64,000 nucleotides of DNA, from assembly GCA_047495785.1 (NCBI GenBank), contig JBLDXI010000054.1, positions 1,674,001 to 1,738,000 on the forward strand, given 5' to 3'. The notes beneath the pieces were generated by a model, which saw only the letters and a list, made by a program, of their open reading frames with translations, was not told the origin of the DNA and ran no database searches. Below are positions 31,970 through 43,280 of the stretch, piece by piece; within the stretch, counting starts at the first letter, position 1, and the number at the start of each line of letters is the position of its first letter. A program made the position numbers and the translations under genes. The stretch comes from Lepidodermella squamata (Eukaryota > Gastrotricha).

Positions 31970-33172
31970 TCACATCGCATAGATTTTGTTCATGACGGTT
32001 GACCTGAGATGCTTCCATTTGTAGGCGAGGCCATCAGTGAAGCCAGGCCTCAAGCTTTGCAAAATCGGGCCCGCAATCATCTCAAGCATCAAAACAATGA
32101 CAGAACCTTGTAAAAGGCTGACGTCTGCAGCTCTGGCCCAACGCTCTCATAAAGTGTGAAGAAGACGAAAGACGTCATAATGGGGCCGTGGAAAAGTGTG
32201 AATATGAGAAAGGAAACCAATGATTGTTTCGCGAAGAATGACTCCCTCGTTAGCCACTGAGACTCACGTGGGTTCATAGCGGTTATGACGGTTCGGAAGG
32301 AAGATGCACGGCCTAATCCTTTGCTATGAACCGTTTCATCGAGCTTAGAAAACATAAATTCGCCCTGGGTATGAGACCTTCGAACAGACCGTATTGTTTG
32401 GAATAGCTTCCTGTAGAAGAACTGGAATATCACTAAACAGTATATTACGGTAACGGCATACTTACCAATAATTATAAGCGAGAATAAGGTCTGGAACCAG
32501 TACAACAAACATTACAGTGATTACTCTCAAAATTGAAGTATCTCCAACGCCAAGTCTATGGTCAAATGGCCCGCAAACTGGCACCAACTCTGTTTTGTTC
32601 TCCCCATCAATAACAGGTATCAATTGCCGACGTTGTCCGTACGGGTATATGGAGACAGGCTCGAAAATCAGAATAACAAGGCCTAACAGAGCTGCAGCGC
32701 TAGCGAGAGCTTTCTTGACATGAGCTCGTGATGTTGGCAGCCGTTTCGAGATGCAAATACGCCTCTCGTAACTGATCAACATACAAACACTAGGGCTGAA
32801 TCCTGCTGTTGCGTATAGAAGCCATGAGAGCATTCTACAAGAGAGATCACTTCCCTCCCAGTGGCCCCTGGGTGTTGTCATGATCATGACAACCGTGTAG
32901 TCCAGGCAGAAAGTCGAGTTTGTTACCGCGAGTATAGCCACCAGGGCAAGAAAATCAGCCCGAACTTGTCTTTTGTAGTAAATGATAACATTAGCCGCAT
33001 TTGAGATGCAAACACATAAGGCGATAGTAGCATAGACCAATGTGTAGCTCAGTCTGTCAGCGAATGATTGGTAGGGTGAGTTGAAATTCGCGATGAACCA
33101 GTACCGGCCGTTTGGAAAGCCAAGCTCTTGAAACGTCGCGAATATCCAAGATTTGTCATCGGAAGCATTCAT
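31970..33172 (-). pseudogene. 7TM receptor with a single frameshift in TM7
   Basis: Exons 32466-33172 and 31970-32410 on the minus strand, 55-nt intron at the family position. Exon 1 is intact: SSWIFATFQELGFPNGRYWF start, MLISYERRICIS, IYPYG, VPVCGPFDHRLG. In exon 2 the frame shifts at about 32115 (after TSAFYK), so translation ends early at 32089. One or two bases later in another frame the family TM7 continues (VIVLMLEMIAGPILQSLRPGF) to a stop at 31970-31972. With only one lesion it is either a young pseudogene or a sequencing error; the truncated receptor would lack TM7. Confidence 0.75.
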
Positions 33173-34093
33173 TTCAATGTATATATTATATTATATACTT
33201 CAAAGTAATTATATTAGCTATAGGTTCTTACGAACGATGTTGCATTTTACGGGGAGGAATTTTAGTTCCGGATTACTCAAACTCTGTATCCCGATGTGAA
33301 TTTAAACGTCGCGACTCGAGAACACGAATCCATTAAGCAAGGCGCCGGGGTGGAAGCTGAAAGACAAAGCGTAAGCTGGTCAGCCTAAAAGGTCTCAAAT
33401 GTCTCGAATTCGCATAACGGGACTCAAGCTAAACTTAGTATTAGTATGAAGATGAAATGTCTATAGCAAACATATTCGGTCGATTAGACCCATGCCATCG
33501 ATTAGACAAAAGACAAATAGCACGAGTCGACTAAAATCAACTTGTTTGAGCTTCCAACAGTGTGCGACTTTCTGGCGGGATGGGGGAAATTCTCTAATGT
33601 GTTCTCGCTTCGTTCGTCAATTTTGCGTTTGATGTCTCTCGGGGATCGTTTAACCTCCAAACTCCTACAAGATCGGATCATTGGTCCCCTCTCCAGAGTC
33701 TAGTCCTCCACTTGCAAAATATTCGCAGAACTGTGAATGAGCTCTGAAGCACGGCACTGGAGAAGCGGAGTAGAACAGAATGGCAATTTGCCGCGTGCGA
33801 AAGGGAAGGCGAAGGAGTGTCGCAGTAGGAATTCGTCGCAAGTGACAATTCGCACATTATTATTAAATTCACATCTGCACGGGAAGCGTTACTGGCTTCA
33901 TGATGTACTCGATTTGCTCAATTGTACCTGATTTCAGGTGATTTCAGGCTTATTTCAGGTCTCGAACAACAGATCCAGGAAAGCGTTACAGTCGCATCCG
34001 CGCTTAAGTGGAATGCTATCAGATCGAATCTTGCCTGAAATCCACATCATTTTATCAGTCTCGACCAATTTCTAAACAATTAAAAGAGCATAC
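33173..34093. promoter_or_regulatory. Divergent spacer with promoter block of the receptor at 34094
   Basis: 920 bp between divergent receptors. The block GGAAAGCGTTACAGTCGC with GCATCCGC and TTAAGTGGAATG at 33978-34015 copies the one before 29992. No other gene is supported. Confidence 0.45.
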
Positions 34094-35261
34094 ATGAACA
34101 AATCTGCTGATTCATCATGGGTTTACGCCATAGTCCCCGGCCGTGGATTCGACAGTGGTAGGTATTGGTTTGTAGCTTCCTACAATTCGCCATTTCAGTC
34201 ATTTACCGAACGCTTAACGTATACTTTGATTTACTTGTTCATCACAATCGCAGTTTGCATTTCAAACATTGTCAATGTCTACATTTATTGGAGGCGATGT
34301 GTTAGGCGAGATTTTCTAATTCTCGTCATGCTTCTCGGCATCTCCAACTCTTGGTTCTGTATTGATTATACAATTCTCATGGTGATGACTACTCCTCGAG
34401 GTCATTTTGAGGGAAATGAAGTGACCTGCCTAATGCTTACCTGGGCGTATTACGTCGCAGTCTCCTTCGGTCAGTGCATTTGCATGCTCATAAGCTATGA
34501 GCGACGTGTTTGCATATCCCGTGCGCTGCCAATATCTGGCGTGAATCTGAAACGCACCTTGTTATCAGCCACAGTCATGTTGGTTTATGTCTTACTCACT
34601 ACCTTCCCTGTTTCGTTGTATCCTTATGGAATGAGCCGTCAAATGATACCGATCAATGACAACGGAACTGAGTTCGCTGCAATTTGCGGCCCGTTCGAGC
34701 GTAGACTTGGAAATCTTGATACATCACTTATCCGGCCACTTGTTATGTTTGCCACAACCTTTCTGCCACAAGCATTTCTCGCCTACAATTATTGGTTTGA
34801 ATTGCTGAATGTCACTGATCAGTCTCTACTTTTTTATTGAATATAGGAGAATCTTCTTGACTGTCTCATCCTATCGTCATTTCACAAGCCATGGGATCCA
34901 CGATTCTGCTTCTAAGCTACCTAAACAAACGAGCAGTAGAGTCGCTCTTGCTGATTTGTCAACACGGCAGGCTAAATGGCTTGCTCGGGAAACCTTTCTA
35001 GCTAAGCAATCATTCGTCTCCTTTTTGTTATTGATGACTTCGTTCATTCCTGGGTTCTTCGTGTTAGTTGCTTACATTCTGTTCGATAACGCAGGTCCGA
35101 AGATGCTCACGTCCGAAGTCTACAAAATTTCAGTTATTGTGCTGATGGTGCAGATGATTCTAGTTCCTATAATGCAATGTTTGAGGCCTAGCTTCACAGC
35201 TGGGCTAGCCGCCAGATTTGCAGAACTTCGATCCAAGATCCACCGCACTGCTATTTTTTGA
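34094..35261 (+). CDS. Rhodopsin-like 7TM receptor of the cluster family
   Basis: Exons 34094-34794 and 34847-35261, intron 52 nt (weak donor GTTTGA, acceptor TATAG), phase 2; 371 aa. The first third is almost identical to the copy at 36980. Signatures: SSWVYAIVPGRGFDSGR, CMLISYERRVCISR, SLYPYG, FAAICGPFE, and LRPSF where other members have LRPGF. TM3 region (TWAYYVAVSFGQCICM) and ECL2 differ from 29992, so ligand preference may differ. An intact receptor; ligand unknown. Confidence 0.83.
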
Positions 35262-36979
35262 AAATTAAGAGATTGTGTTAGAAATCAACATTTTCACGCT
35301 CGCAACAACACAAACAACAAGTTTTAAGCTTTAGGAAAAAAACATCTGTGATTTTTCAATCGCGTATTAACTATTTTGCGAAATTCGAATCAGTAGTTTT
35401 TAACGAAAAAAAATCGAAAAAATAAAAAAAATGTCTAAATTGGCATACAATTATGCTTCCGTATTGCTGGATCAAAGTCCAGGTGGTCACGTGGCATGAA
35501 TAGCTAGTTCTGAGGCGTTGTTTTTTTCGTTGCTTCGTCGTTTCGTCGTTTCGTCACTTCGTCACCTTTTACAAAAAGACTTACGAAACGAAAAAAGGGA
35601 ATGAAAGGAGGATTTGAACCCGGAACCTTAATGATCAGAACAATGGATTTGAGCCACTGTACAATAGGAGACTTTCTATCTGCAACCGGCAAAAAACGCT
35701 AAAGTGTAGCGTTCGTTTAGTATATAAAAATGCCGAACGAGGATGACTACCATGACCCAGCACTATTGCTCAGTGGTTTCGCCTTGTCCGTCTAAACCCA
35801 GTGGTCCCGGGTTCGAATCCTCCTTTTACCCCATTTTTTTTCTTTCCTTCAGTATAAGATGACGAAGTACCCTTTCCGAAATTTCTTTCTAGGAGCAGAC
35901 ACTTCGAGTCACGAAAAAAAATCGGAGGACTGATTGGAAGATCCTCAATACAAATTTTTATATCATAGGAATGATCCATTTAGGCTTGATTTGATTCAAT
36001 AAGAGAAATACTAACGCAGGATTCTCTAAAATCGAACACACGTAGTTCGGTTCCGAATTTCATCCATTTCATCAAATCGACTGCTTAACAGCGAAGTAAA
36101 CCATGATTACTGAAAATCGATAATCAAATTGTGTTATGTAGGTTGCACTAACTCGCGATGACTCAGTAGGAGTTCCTCTCCTAGAACTTCCGTTAGATTT
36201 AGGTTTTCTTCTTCCGTTATAATATCTTCCGTTAGATTTAGGTAACCTTACCCTAATGGAATGAGTGGCTTTATTAATGGTAATAACTGCGTTAAGGTTA
36301 AGCTCGTGCAGTGGCGTAGCCAGGATTTTGTATGGAGGATGGGTTGATAATATTTTAACCTTGGCCTCGAAAAATTTTGACTCTGATTCCTAGTAATTAA
36401 ATCCTATTTCAATATTATATCAGTTTTCACTGAAACCTCTTTAACGATCTTAAGCTTAATAAAACAGTCAATACAGGAGTAGTATTGATGGGAGAAATTA
36501 ACGAAAGATGCTTTTGCATGCAAAGATGCAGAGCGATGTTTTCGATTCCAACTATTTGTACTGCATATTACTCTAGGCTAAGCTGACATAAACAACGGAC
36601 TTATTTATACATGATATATCGTAAGCCAGACTTTTCGGTGTCTTTTTGCTGCTTTTGTTTCCTATTTTGGAAATTCGAGCTTTGAAATCGAGCGAGATGT
36701 CTACTGAAATCCCCCTCCTATATGCCCGGCATCGGCTCAAGCGACGATGAAAAGCTCTATGTGAGCAATAAACTGCAAAAGGAAAAATCGGAAACGTTGC
36801 TGCGAGAATCCGTGTCAAAAGTAAAAATCTGCATTGATAGCAGTGATAGCTGCATCCGCTTGCGCATACTCCAATTTCATCCTAAAATCCACTGGAGACC
36901 TGCAATTAGGTCATTTATATTTTCGACCTCAGGCAAATTTTGATTGACGATCTTAATAATCAGCTGCATTTATTGAAAA
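35262..36979. other. Repeat-rich spacer: tRNA-like pair, tandem repeat, hAT-like end
   Basis: Minus-strand 35607-35672 and plus-strand 35767-35825 each hold tRNA-like A and B boxes (plus strand: TTGCTCAGTGG and GGGTTCGAATCC), followed by T-runs, but without paired stems. 36187-36243 contains CTTCCGTTAGATTTAGG twice with a partial copy between. CAGTGGCGTAGCCAGG at 36309-36324 looks like the end of a hAT-type MITE, without a visible partner. The 5' block GCATCCGCTTGCGC before 36980 is near 36850. Confidence 0.45.
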
Positions 36980-38187
36980 ATGAACAAATCTGCTGATTCA
37001 TCATGGATTTACGCCATAGTCCCCGGCCGTGGATTCGACAGTGGTAGGTATTGGTTTGTAGCTTCCTACAATTCGCCATTTCAGTCATTTACCGAACGGC
37101 TAACGTATACTTTGATTTACTCTTTCATTACAATCGCAGTTTGCATTTCAAACATTGTCAATGTCTAAATTTATTGGAGGCGATGTGTTAGGCGTGATTT
37201 TCTAATTCTCGTCATGCTTCTCGGCATCTCCAACTCTTGGTTCTGTATTGATTATACAATTCTCATGCTGATGACCACTCCACGAGGCCACTTTGAGGGC
37301 AGTGATCTGACGTGTCTAATGCTGAGCTGGGGATACTACGTCGCATGCGGCTACAGTCAGTGCGTCTGCATGTTGATAAGTTACGAGCGACGCATTTGCA
37401 TCTCCCGGGCTTTACCAACTTCGGGCATGAATTTGAAACGGACCATGCTTTTAGCCGCAATTATGCTGGGTTATGTTCTGCTCACTACTTTCCCTATATC
37501 TCTTTATCCCTACGGATTCAGTCGCAAGATGCTACCGATTAATGAGAATGGAACTGAGTTCGCTGCGTTCTGTGCATCATTCGAGTATAAACTTGCGGAT
37601 GGGGTAGATACTTCAATACTTCGACCGTTGGGTTTACTCGCTATTGCTTCTCTCTCGCAAGGCTTCCTTGCCTACAATTATTGGTAAGCCTATTAATAGT
37701 GGATAGTTTTCAATTTCTTTACCATAATTTTAGGGTTATCTTCAAAACCATGTCGCGTTTTCGCAAACGTCTTCATATTACAACCTATGGACCCTCGGTT
37801 TCATCTTCGAAAATTTCAAAGGGAAAGGTAAGTTCTGTCCCGAGAGGAACGGGTACCTCAGTCGCACCCGTTTCCTTGTTATCAAATCAGCAAGCGCAGT
37901 GGCTTGCTCGGGAAATGTTTCTAGCAAAGCAATCATTCGTTTCATTTGTCATATTGATGGTGTCTTTCATGCCTGGGACCGTAGTTATGGTAGCGAGCAT
38001 TCTATTCGACAGCGTGGGTCCGAAAATACTGACGTCGGATTTCTACAAGGCATCAGTAAGCGTCGTGATGTTACAAATGATGGTCATCCCCGTAATGCAA
38101 TCGTTGCGACCTGGTTTCACCGATGAATTGGCTGCTAAATATGCTGATTCGAGAAAGGCCATGATGCGATTCTTCAGGCGGAATTAG
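36980..38187 (+). pseudogene. 7TM receptor with a premature stop in TM1-TM2 (mosaic copy)
   Basis: Exons 36980-37683 and 37734-38187 keep the family intron (50 nt, phase 2) and would encode 385 aa, but codon 37166-37168 is TAA where all paralogues have TAC (Tyr of VYIYW). Everything after it is intact, including CMLISYERRICIS, SLYPYG and PVMQSLRPGF, so the stop is probably recent. The first ~310 bp match the gene at 34094, the rest matches 29992 and 49530: a mosaic made by gene conversion or unequal crossing over near 37300. Selective readthrough or a polymorphic null allele are possible alternatives. Confidence 0.8.
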
Positions 38188-39221
38188 CTCGATCTCGAAA
38201 TTGTCGTTTACAAACTGTAGGCCAAAAAACGGTTGCGATCTAGAAATCGGGCAATGGTCAGCCGCCCTAAAATATACAACTTCACACTGTTTGAATAATT
38301 AGACGAAGGCTTTCTATTGCGAAGGATTTCATTCTGATTTTTCGTGTTCAAGCTATAGAGAACGTAGTGATCACTACATTCTCTATGATTCAAGCCAAGG
38401 AAAGCATGATGCACATCCAAATATGTTTCCGTTGTATGTAACTAGGAAGTAACTAGCTATGTAACATTTTTAAAACTCGAATGTTTCTGTATTCCTAGCA
38501 AGCCAAGTTTTAATAGGCCTCTGACGTAGGCTCAAAAAAGTTGGGCGATCGAGATCGATCACTGCTAGATTTGCTGATTGCTGAGCTTCAAACCACTGCG
38601 ACGGGGTTTATCAAAACCAAGTGATCATCTTAATAGAATGCAAAACATCGATTATTATAGTTATACCTGTCCCGCTTTTCCCGTCAGAACATTTTATTCA
38701 TGTTCGATCCTCCATTCAGTTATTGATTAAAATTTGAAGATGATCGATTGGTTAAATTGGATCGATCTCTTATGAATGTACTCGCGAAACTCATGACCAA
38801 AAGACGAGTTTTTCAATGTCGACTCTTTCGAACCTTTCAAATAAAGTTTCATGAGGCAGATATAGGTTCAGAGGGTTCAGATATAGCTTCATTCCATCAA
38901 CTTTCTGCCTTTTAAATTCTTTAGAACCTTATAACTTTGTTTGGAAAACCTAGAACTGATCTCGAATATTCAATTTTAATTCATCAGCAATTTTTCTAAT
39001 CAATGAATCTATTTGATTGTTTCTGATCCTGTATGGGATCCCTGTAGAAATCGCATTGCGGATTATTACTGAATTTTTCAATTTGTTGAACTAACGGAGA
39101 CTATGTTCTTCAAACATCAAACAGAACAATTCCTCCAGCGTGTTGCTGTATCCATCGCTTAAAATATCGTTTGAGACATCTTTCGGTAGTTCATCAAACA
39201 GTAATCAAACATTAATCCGCT
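38188..39221. other. Spacer downstream of the mosaic receptor
   Basis: No gene supported in about 1 kb. Contains the palindrome listed separately. Confidence 0.45.
38355..38386. repeat. 32-bp near-perfect palindrome
   Basis: Arms ATAGAGAACGTAGTGA and TCACTACATTCTCTAT pair at 15 of 16 positions with no loop. It lies 168 bp after the receptor stop. It could be a protein-binding palindrome or a MITE remnant. Confidence 0.8.
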
Positions 39222-40349
39222 TCAAATTCGACATCCCAGTTTAGTAATGAAGATTCTCAGCTTTTCGGACCATTCTGAGAAGAAACCAGGACGTAGACTT
39301 AGAACTGTGGGGGCTATAACCATCTCTAGCTTCACCACCATGACTGAAGTTTTGCAGAAGTTTGAAGTAAGAATTTCTGGTCCAACGCTTTTATGAAGAG
39401 CGAGCATTAAGAAACTCCACACGAGGGGAACATGGAATAATGCGAAAGCCATGAATGAAGTCATCGACTGCTTTGCGAAAAACGTTTCACGCGCAAGCCA
39501 TTCAGCTTCTCGAAGCCGCGAAGAACTAGAGGCGAGATTGGAATCGCGTTTTACGGAAATGAATTTAGATCCAACTGATGTGGCTGGCCTCAGAGGTATA
39601 GCTTGTCGTACTCTCCGCAACGTTTTGAAAAAATGCCAGTAGTTATTACCAAGAATCATACCTTGTATAGTTGCTAAAACTATTGTAATCGTAACACGCA
39701 TAGCCGCACTATCTGTCGGCCCAAGCTTGTAGTCAAATGGTCCGCAAATTGGTGCATAATACGTATGGTTTCCATTAATATTTGAGAACGGTATCATTTG
39801 CCTAACTTGCCCATACGGGTAAATTGTCACTGGAAAGAGAAAAGCGATGTTGGCAAGGAAAAATCCAAATGCTGACACCCACGCTTTCCAAACAATGTGA
39901 TTTCTTGTTGTCGGAAGTGTGGTTGAGATGCAACGCCGCCGTTCATAGCTTATCAACATCATAATACTGATGCTAAAAGCACCGGTGATGTGAGACACCG
40001 ATGTGATTGATGTGCATGAAATACTGCTGTATTCCCATAGTCCTGTTTCTGTGGTCATTGCCATGGGAGCTGTGCAGGACACGCTGTAGATTGTGTTGGT
40101 TACAGCCAATATTGTATTAAGGACAAGGAAGTCTTTTCTAGCCCCTCTTTTGTAGTAAATAAAGGTGTTCGCCGAATTTGAAACGCAAACGCTGATTGTC
40201 AAAAGAAAGCATGCGATAGTGAATCCAAGACGGTTTTCGTATGAGTCTGCTGGAGAGTTGAAGATGCCGATAAACCATAAACGATTATAGCCATATCCAA
40301 GATCAGGCAGAGTCACATTGACCCATGCTGAGTATTTCGAATTCTCCAT
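39222..40349 (-). CDS. Rhodopsin-like 7TM receptor, intronless subfamily
   Basis: A single 375-aa exon. The sequence runs through NNYWHFFKTLRRVRQA without the intron found at this Trp codon in other members. Signatures: SAWVNVTLPDLGYGYNRLWF, FIYYKRGARKDFLVL, MMLISYERRRCIS, IYPYG, APICGPFDYKLGP, FAKQSMTSFMAFALFHVPL and VLSLRPGF. Complete and intact. It is a tandem duplicate of the broken gene at 41033-42137 (same strand, similar flanks) and related to 54159. Ligand unknown. Confidence 0.85.
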   Translation of the reverse strand: MENSKYSAWVNVTLPDLGYGYNRLWFIGIFNSPADSYENRLGFTIACFLLTISVCVSNSANTFIYYKRGARKDFLVLNTILAVTNTIYSVSCTAPMAMTTETGLWEYSSISCTSITSVSHITGAFSISIMMLISYERRRCISTTLPTTRNHIVWKAWVSAFGFFLANIAFLFPVTIYPYGQVRQMIPFSNINGNHTYYAPICGPFDYKLGPTDSAAMRVTITIVLATIQGMILGNNYWHFFKTLRRVRQAIPLRPATSVGSKFISVKRDSNLASSSSRLREAEWLARETFFAKQSMTSFMAFALFHVPLVWSFLMLALHKSVGPEILTSNFCKTSVMVVKLEMVIAPTVLSLRPGFFSEWSEKLRIFITKLGCRI

Positions 40350-40411
40350 TTAAAGATAAATGCTCTTAAGTAGAGAATGACGTGTTCTCCGCCAGTAAAA
40401 AGCTCGCGGCA

Positions 40412-40430
40412 GCATTTTCTACGCCTTCCG
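40412..40430 (-). promoter_or_regulatory. Conserved upstream element of the intronless receptors, copy 1
   Basis: On the coding strand reads CGGAAGGCGTAGAAAATGC, 63-81 bp before the ATG at 40349, and is preceded by TTTTTTACCTGTGA. Copies lie at 42194-42212 and 54089-54107 at similar distances. Confidence 0.6.
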
Positions 40431-41032
40431 TCACAGGTAAAAAATGCTTAAGCGACCTTCCTGCGTCTCTCACCGGAATATGGAAAGGCTATTGATTATT
40501 GCTCGTTCCACTTAAATCTTCGATCATAAAGTGTTAGAATGTACAATTTATACGCTCGCAGCAAGCCGATTTGCTCGTGAGAGTATTTTATTTTAGCATA
40601 GATCATTCATTCAAATACAGTGAAACCTATGATCGTGAAATCGCGCGGTACCGTAAATTCAGTTCACTTTAGATAAAAGACAAAATGCCCGATTTTTGAG
40701 TTTAGACCAAACTTAACCATATGTTTTATTTCGTTTCATTATTTATTCTCACGACAAAATTTGATATTCTGAATCAGCGTAAAAGGTTGGGGCTACGTTT
40801 GTACTTAGCTTTAGGCTGGATTTGACTGATCTTTCATTGCCCTTATAGTGAGTGCGCCGGCAAAACTCAAGTGCTTTAATACCTCAAATCCATCCGTTGT
40901 GATGTCAACTTCTCGGAATCTGTGGAAAAATCTGATCACATAATTTATTTTTAGATGAATTCATTAGATTGTTTTCAATCCTTGAAAGATTGGGCTAAGG
41001 ACTGAAGGATAAGAATTCAACAATATTTTGCA

Positions 41033-42137
41033 TCAAAATCGAGATCTTGGTTTAGTGATGAAGACTCGCAGCTTTTCGGCCCATTCTGAGAAGAAACCAG
41101 GTCGCAAACTAAGAACTGTATGGACTATAGCCATCTCCACCATCACCAACATAATAGCGCTTCTACAGAAGTCTGAAGTAAGAACATTTGGTCCAATGCT
41201 TTCATGAAGAGCAAGCATTAAAAAACTCCACATGAGAGGAACATGGGACAATGCGAAAGCCAAGAATGAAGCCATAGACTGCTTCGCGACAAAAATTTCA
41301 CGGGAAAGCCACTGAGCTTCTCGAAGCCGCAAAGAACTTTGTTGAGTTGGAGCGGGTTTCACAGAAATCAGATTAGATTCTGCAGCCATTGCTGGCTTCA
41401 GGGAATTAGCCTGTCTTACTTTCCGCAACGTTTTGAAAAAATGCCAGTAGTTAATACCAATAATCAAACCCTGTACTGTTGCCAGAAACATTGTTATCAT
41501 AAAACGCATAACTGCACTGTCTATCGGCCCAACCTTGTAGTAAAATGGTCCACAAATCGGTGCATAATACGTCTGGTTTCTACTTGCATTATTATTCGAC
41601 AACGGTAGCATTTGCCCATACTGGAAACAAAGCAGTGATGTTGACAATGAAAAATCCAAATGCTGACATCCACGCTTTCCGAGTGTGATTTCTTGTAGTC
41701 GGAAGTATGTTGGAGATGCAACGCCGCCGTTCGTAGCTTATCAACATCATAATACTGATGCTGGAAGCACCTGTGATGTGAGTCAACGCTGAGAGTGACG
41801 TGCACGAAATAGTGCTGTATTCCCATAGTCCTGTTTTTGTTGTCATTGTCATAGAAATTGTGTATGATATGCAGTAGATTGCGTTGGTGACAGCCAGTAT
41901 TGAAGTAAGGACTAGAAAGTCTTTCCTAGCCCCTCTTTTGTAGTAATTAAAGACATTCGCGGAATTCGATATGCAAACACTGATTGATAGAATAAAACAG
42001 ACAATAGTGAAGCCTAGTCGATTTTCGAATGAAACTGCATGAGAATTGTAGAGGCCGATAAACCATAAACGATTAAATTCATACCCAAGATTAGGCAGAG
42101 TACCATTGACCCATGCTGAATATTCTGAATTCTCCAT
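41033..42137 (-). pseudogene. Intronless 7TM receptor with a small frame-breaking deletion
   Basis: Nearly full-length copy of the gene at 39222. The frame from 42137 runs to about 41620 (…NITALFPV), where the bases for TIYPY and a few more are missing. Another frame then continues from GQMLPLSNNNAS to the normal end (VLSLRPGFFSEWAEKLRVFI) at 41033. The lost segment is the IYPYG motif after TM4, conserved in all intact members. MLISYERRRCIS and the TM6-TM7 part are intact. One lesion only, so a recent pseudogene. Confidence 0.8.
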
Positions 42138-42193
42138 TTCAAGATAAAGGCTCGAAAGTAGATGTGTTCTCCTTCAGTAAAAAGCTCACAGTG

Positions 42194-42212
42194 GCATTTC
42201 CTACGCCTTCCG
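42194..42212 (-). promoter_or_regulatory. Conserved upstream element of the intronless receptors, copy 2
   Basis: Coding strand CGGAAGGCGTAGGAAATGC, 57-75 bp before the start at 42137. Confidence 0.6.
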
Positions 42213-42240
42213 CTTCAGGTCAAGAAGATTTACCTGTACT

Positions 42241-42304
42241 TGCACAAACGATTTTGCACAAAAGCCTTTGCACAAATGCAGTTGCACAAAATATTTTGCA
42301 CAAA
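42241..42304 (+). repeat. Five TGCACAAA motifs at an exact 14-bp period
   Basis: TGCACAAA begins at 42241, 42255, 42269, 42283 and 42297. The six bases between copies vary while the 8-mer is unchanged. It lies about 105-170 bp upstream of the minus-strand receptor copy starting at 42137. Confidence 0.9.
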
Positions 42305-42627
42305 CTCCATTTTCATATCGGATATCAACATTCAACGCGTGGAAAATCTGTCTAATGCAAGGGCGGGGAAGTCTTGAGTGATAGTAGCAGAAAAAATGGA
42401 CATGGCATCATTGATTGATCGATTTCAGCTTCATTTCATCAATTCATCATTGCCCTAGATCCGAACGTGAAACTCGCCAATCCTTGTAATTTAAACTCGA
42501 ATCGGACGCAGTGAAATATCTCAGAAAGCTGGGCCCGAAATCAGTCTTTGATGCCTATGGGCTTTGTCTTCAATTTGGAATATTCAATTTTCTTATTAAA
42601 CTTGATTCCGCTTACTTACTTACTTAA

Positions 42628-43280
42628 CTTACACAATAACACTAAAATAACAGCGGAATTATTTTGCGAAGAAAATCCTGGCGTCGTTTTACATCGGACT
42701 GTTAGCCGATTGATTAAACGGTTAGAAAAAACGGGGAGGGTGCATGATTTGCCAAGCAGCGGCCGTCCTAAGGTTACCAAAAGGTTCAAGGCCTGAGTTT
42801 GTTCATGATCAACGGCAGCAAGGTGCTCCAAAAGGTTTGGTCTGGGCAGGCATTCTAGGCGATAAATTATCGGACCAATTTTCTTTGAAGGTAATGTGAA
42901 TGTAATATAGCCGAATATTTGAAAAATTGAAAGAAGAGATTATTCCTTTAATTTTTGCCTGTCGTCGTCGCTACGTTATTTTTCAGCTAGACTGCGCATT
43001 ATGCCATTGAAGTTTTTTGAATGCAAATTTCAAAAATAGCTGGATTGGTCGTGCTACCGCGAATGACAGGAAACTCTGCTTGACAGGAAGCCAGCCAGAT
43101 CACCGGACCCAACACCCCCGGATCTTGTGGCATTTTGAAGTCTCAAGTTTACAAAGCCCAGCCGCATGATATCGAAGAACTCAAAAAACGGATCAAAGCC
43201 ACGTGCGCTACGATCACTCCGCTAATTTTTCAAAATTTACGAATGGCTTGGGTGATGCGCCTTCGATGCTTCCTCAAAGA
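42628..43280 (+). pseudogene. Tc1/mariner-type transposase remnant
   Basis: Read in several frames, the plus strand gives family blocks in order: ITAELFCEENPGVVLHRT..SRLIKRL..TGRV..LPSSGRP (DNA-binding and linker region, 42628-42775), GLVWAGILGDK (about 42838), a decayed catalytic stretch including a HYAIEV block, and LKSQVYKAQPHDIEELKKRI (43135-43195). Many stops and frameshifts; long dead. No terminal repeats identified. Confidence 0.8.

Noticed and set aside
36309-36324. Complete hAT MITE
   Set aside because: Only one terminal-like sequence was seen; no inverted partner or 8-bp duplication found nearby.
42241-42304. CRISPR-like array
   Set aside because: Repeat unit of 8 bp and 6-bp spacers in a spliced animal genome; no cas genes. 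Kept as a motif array instead.
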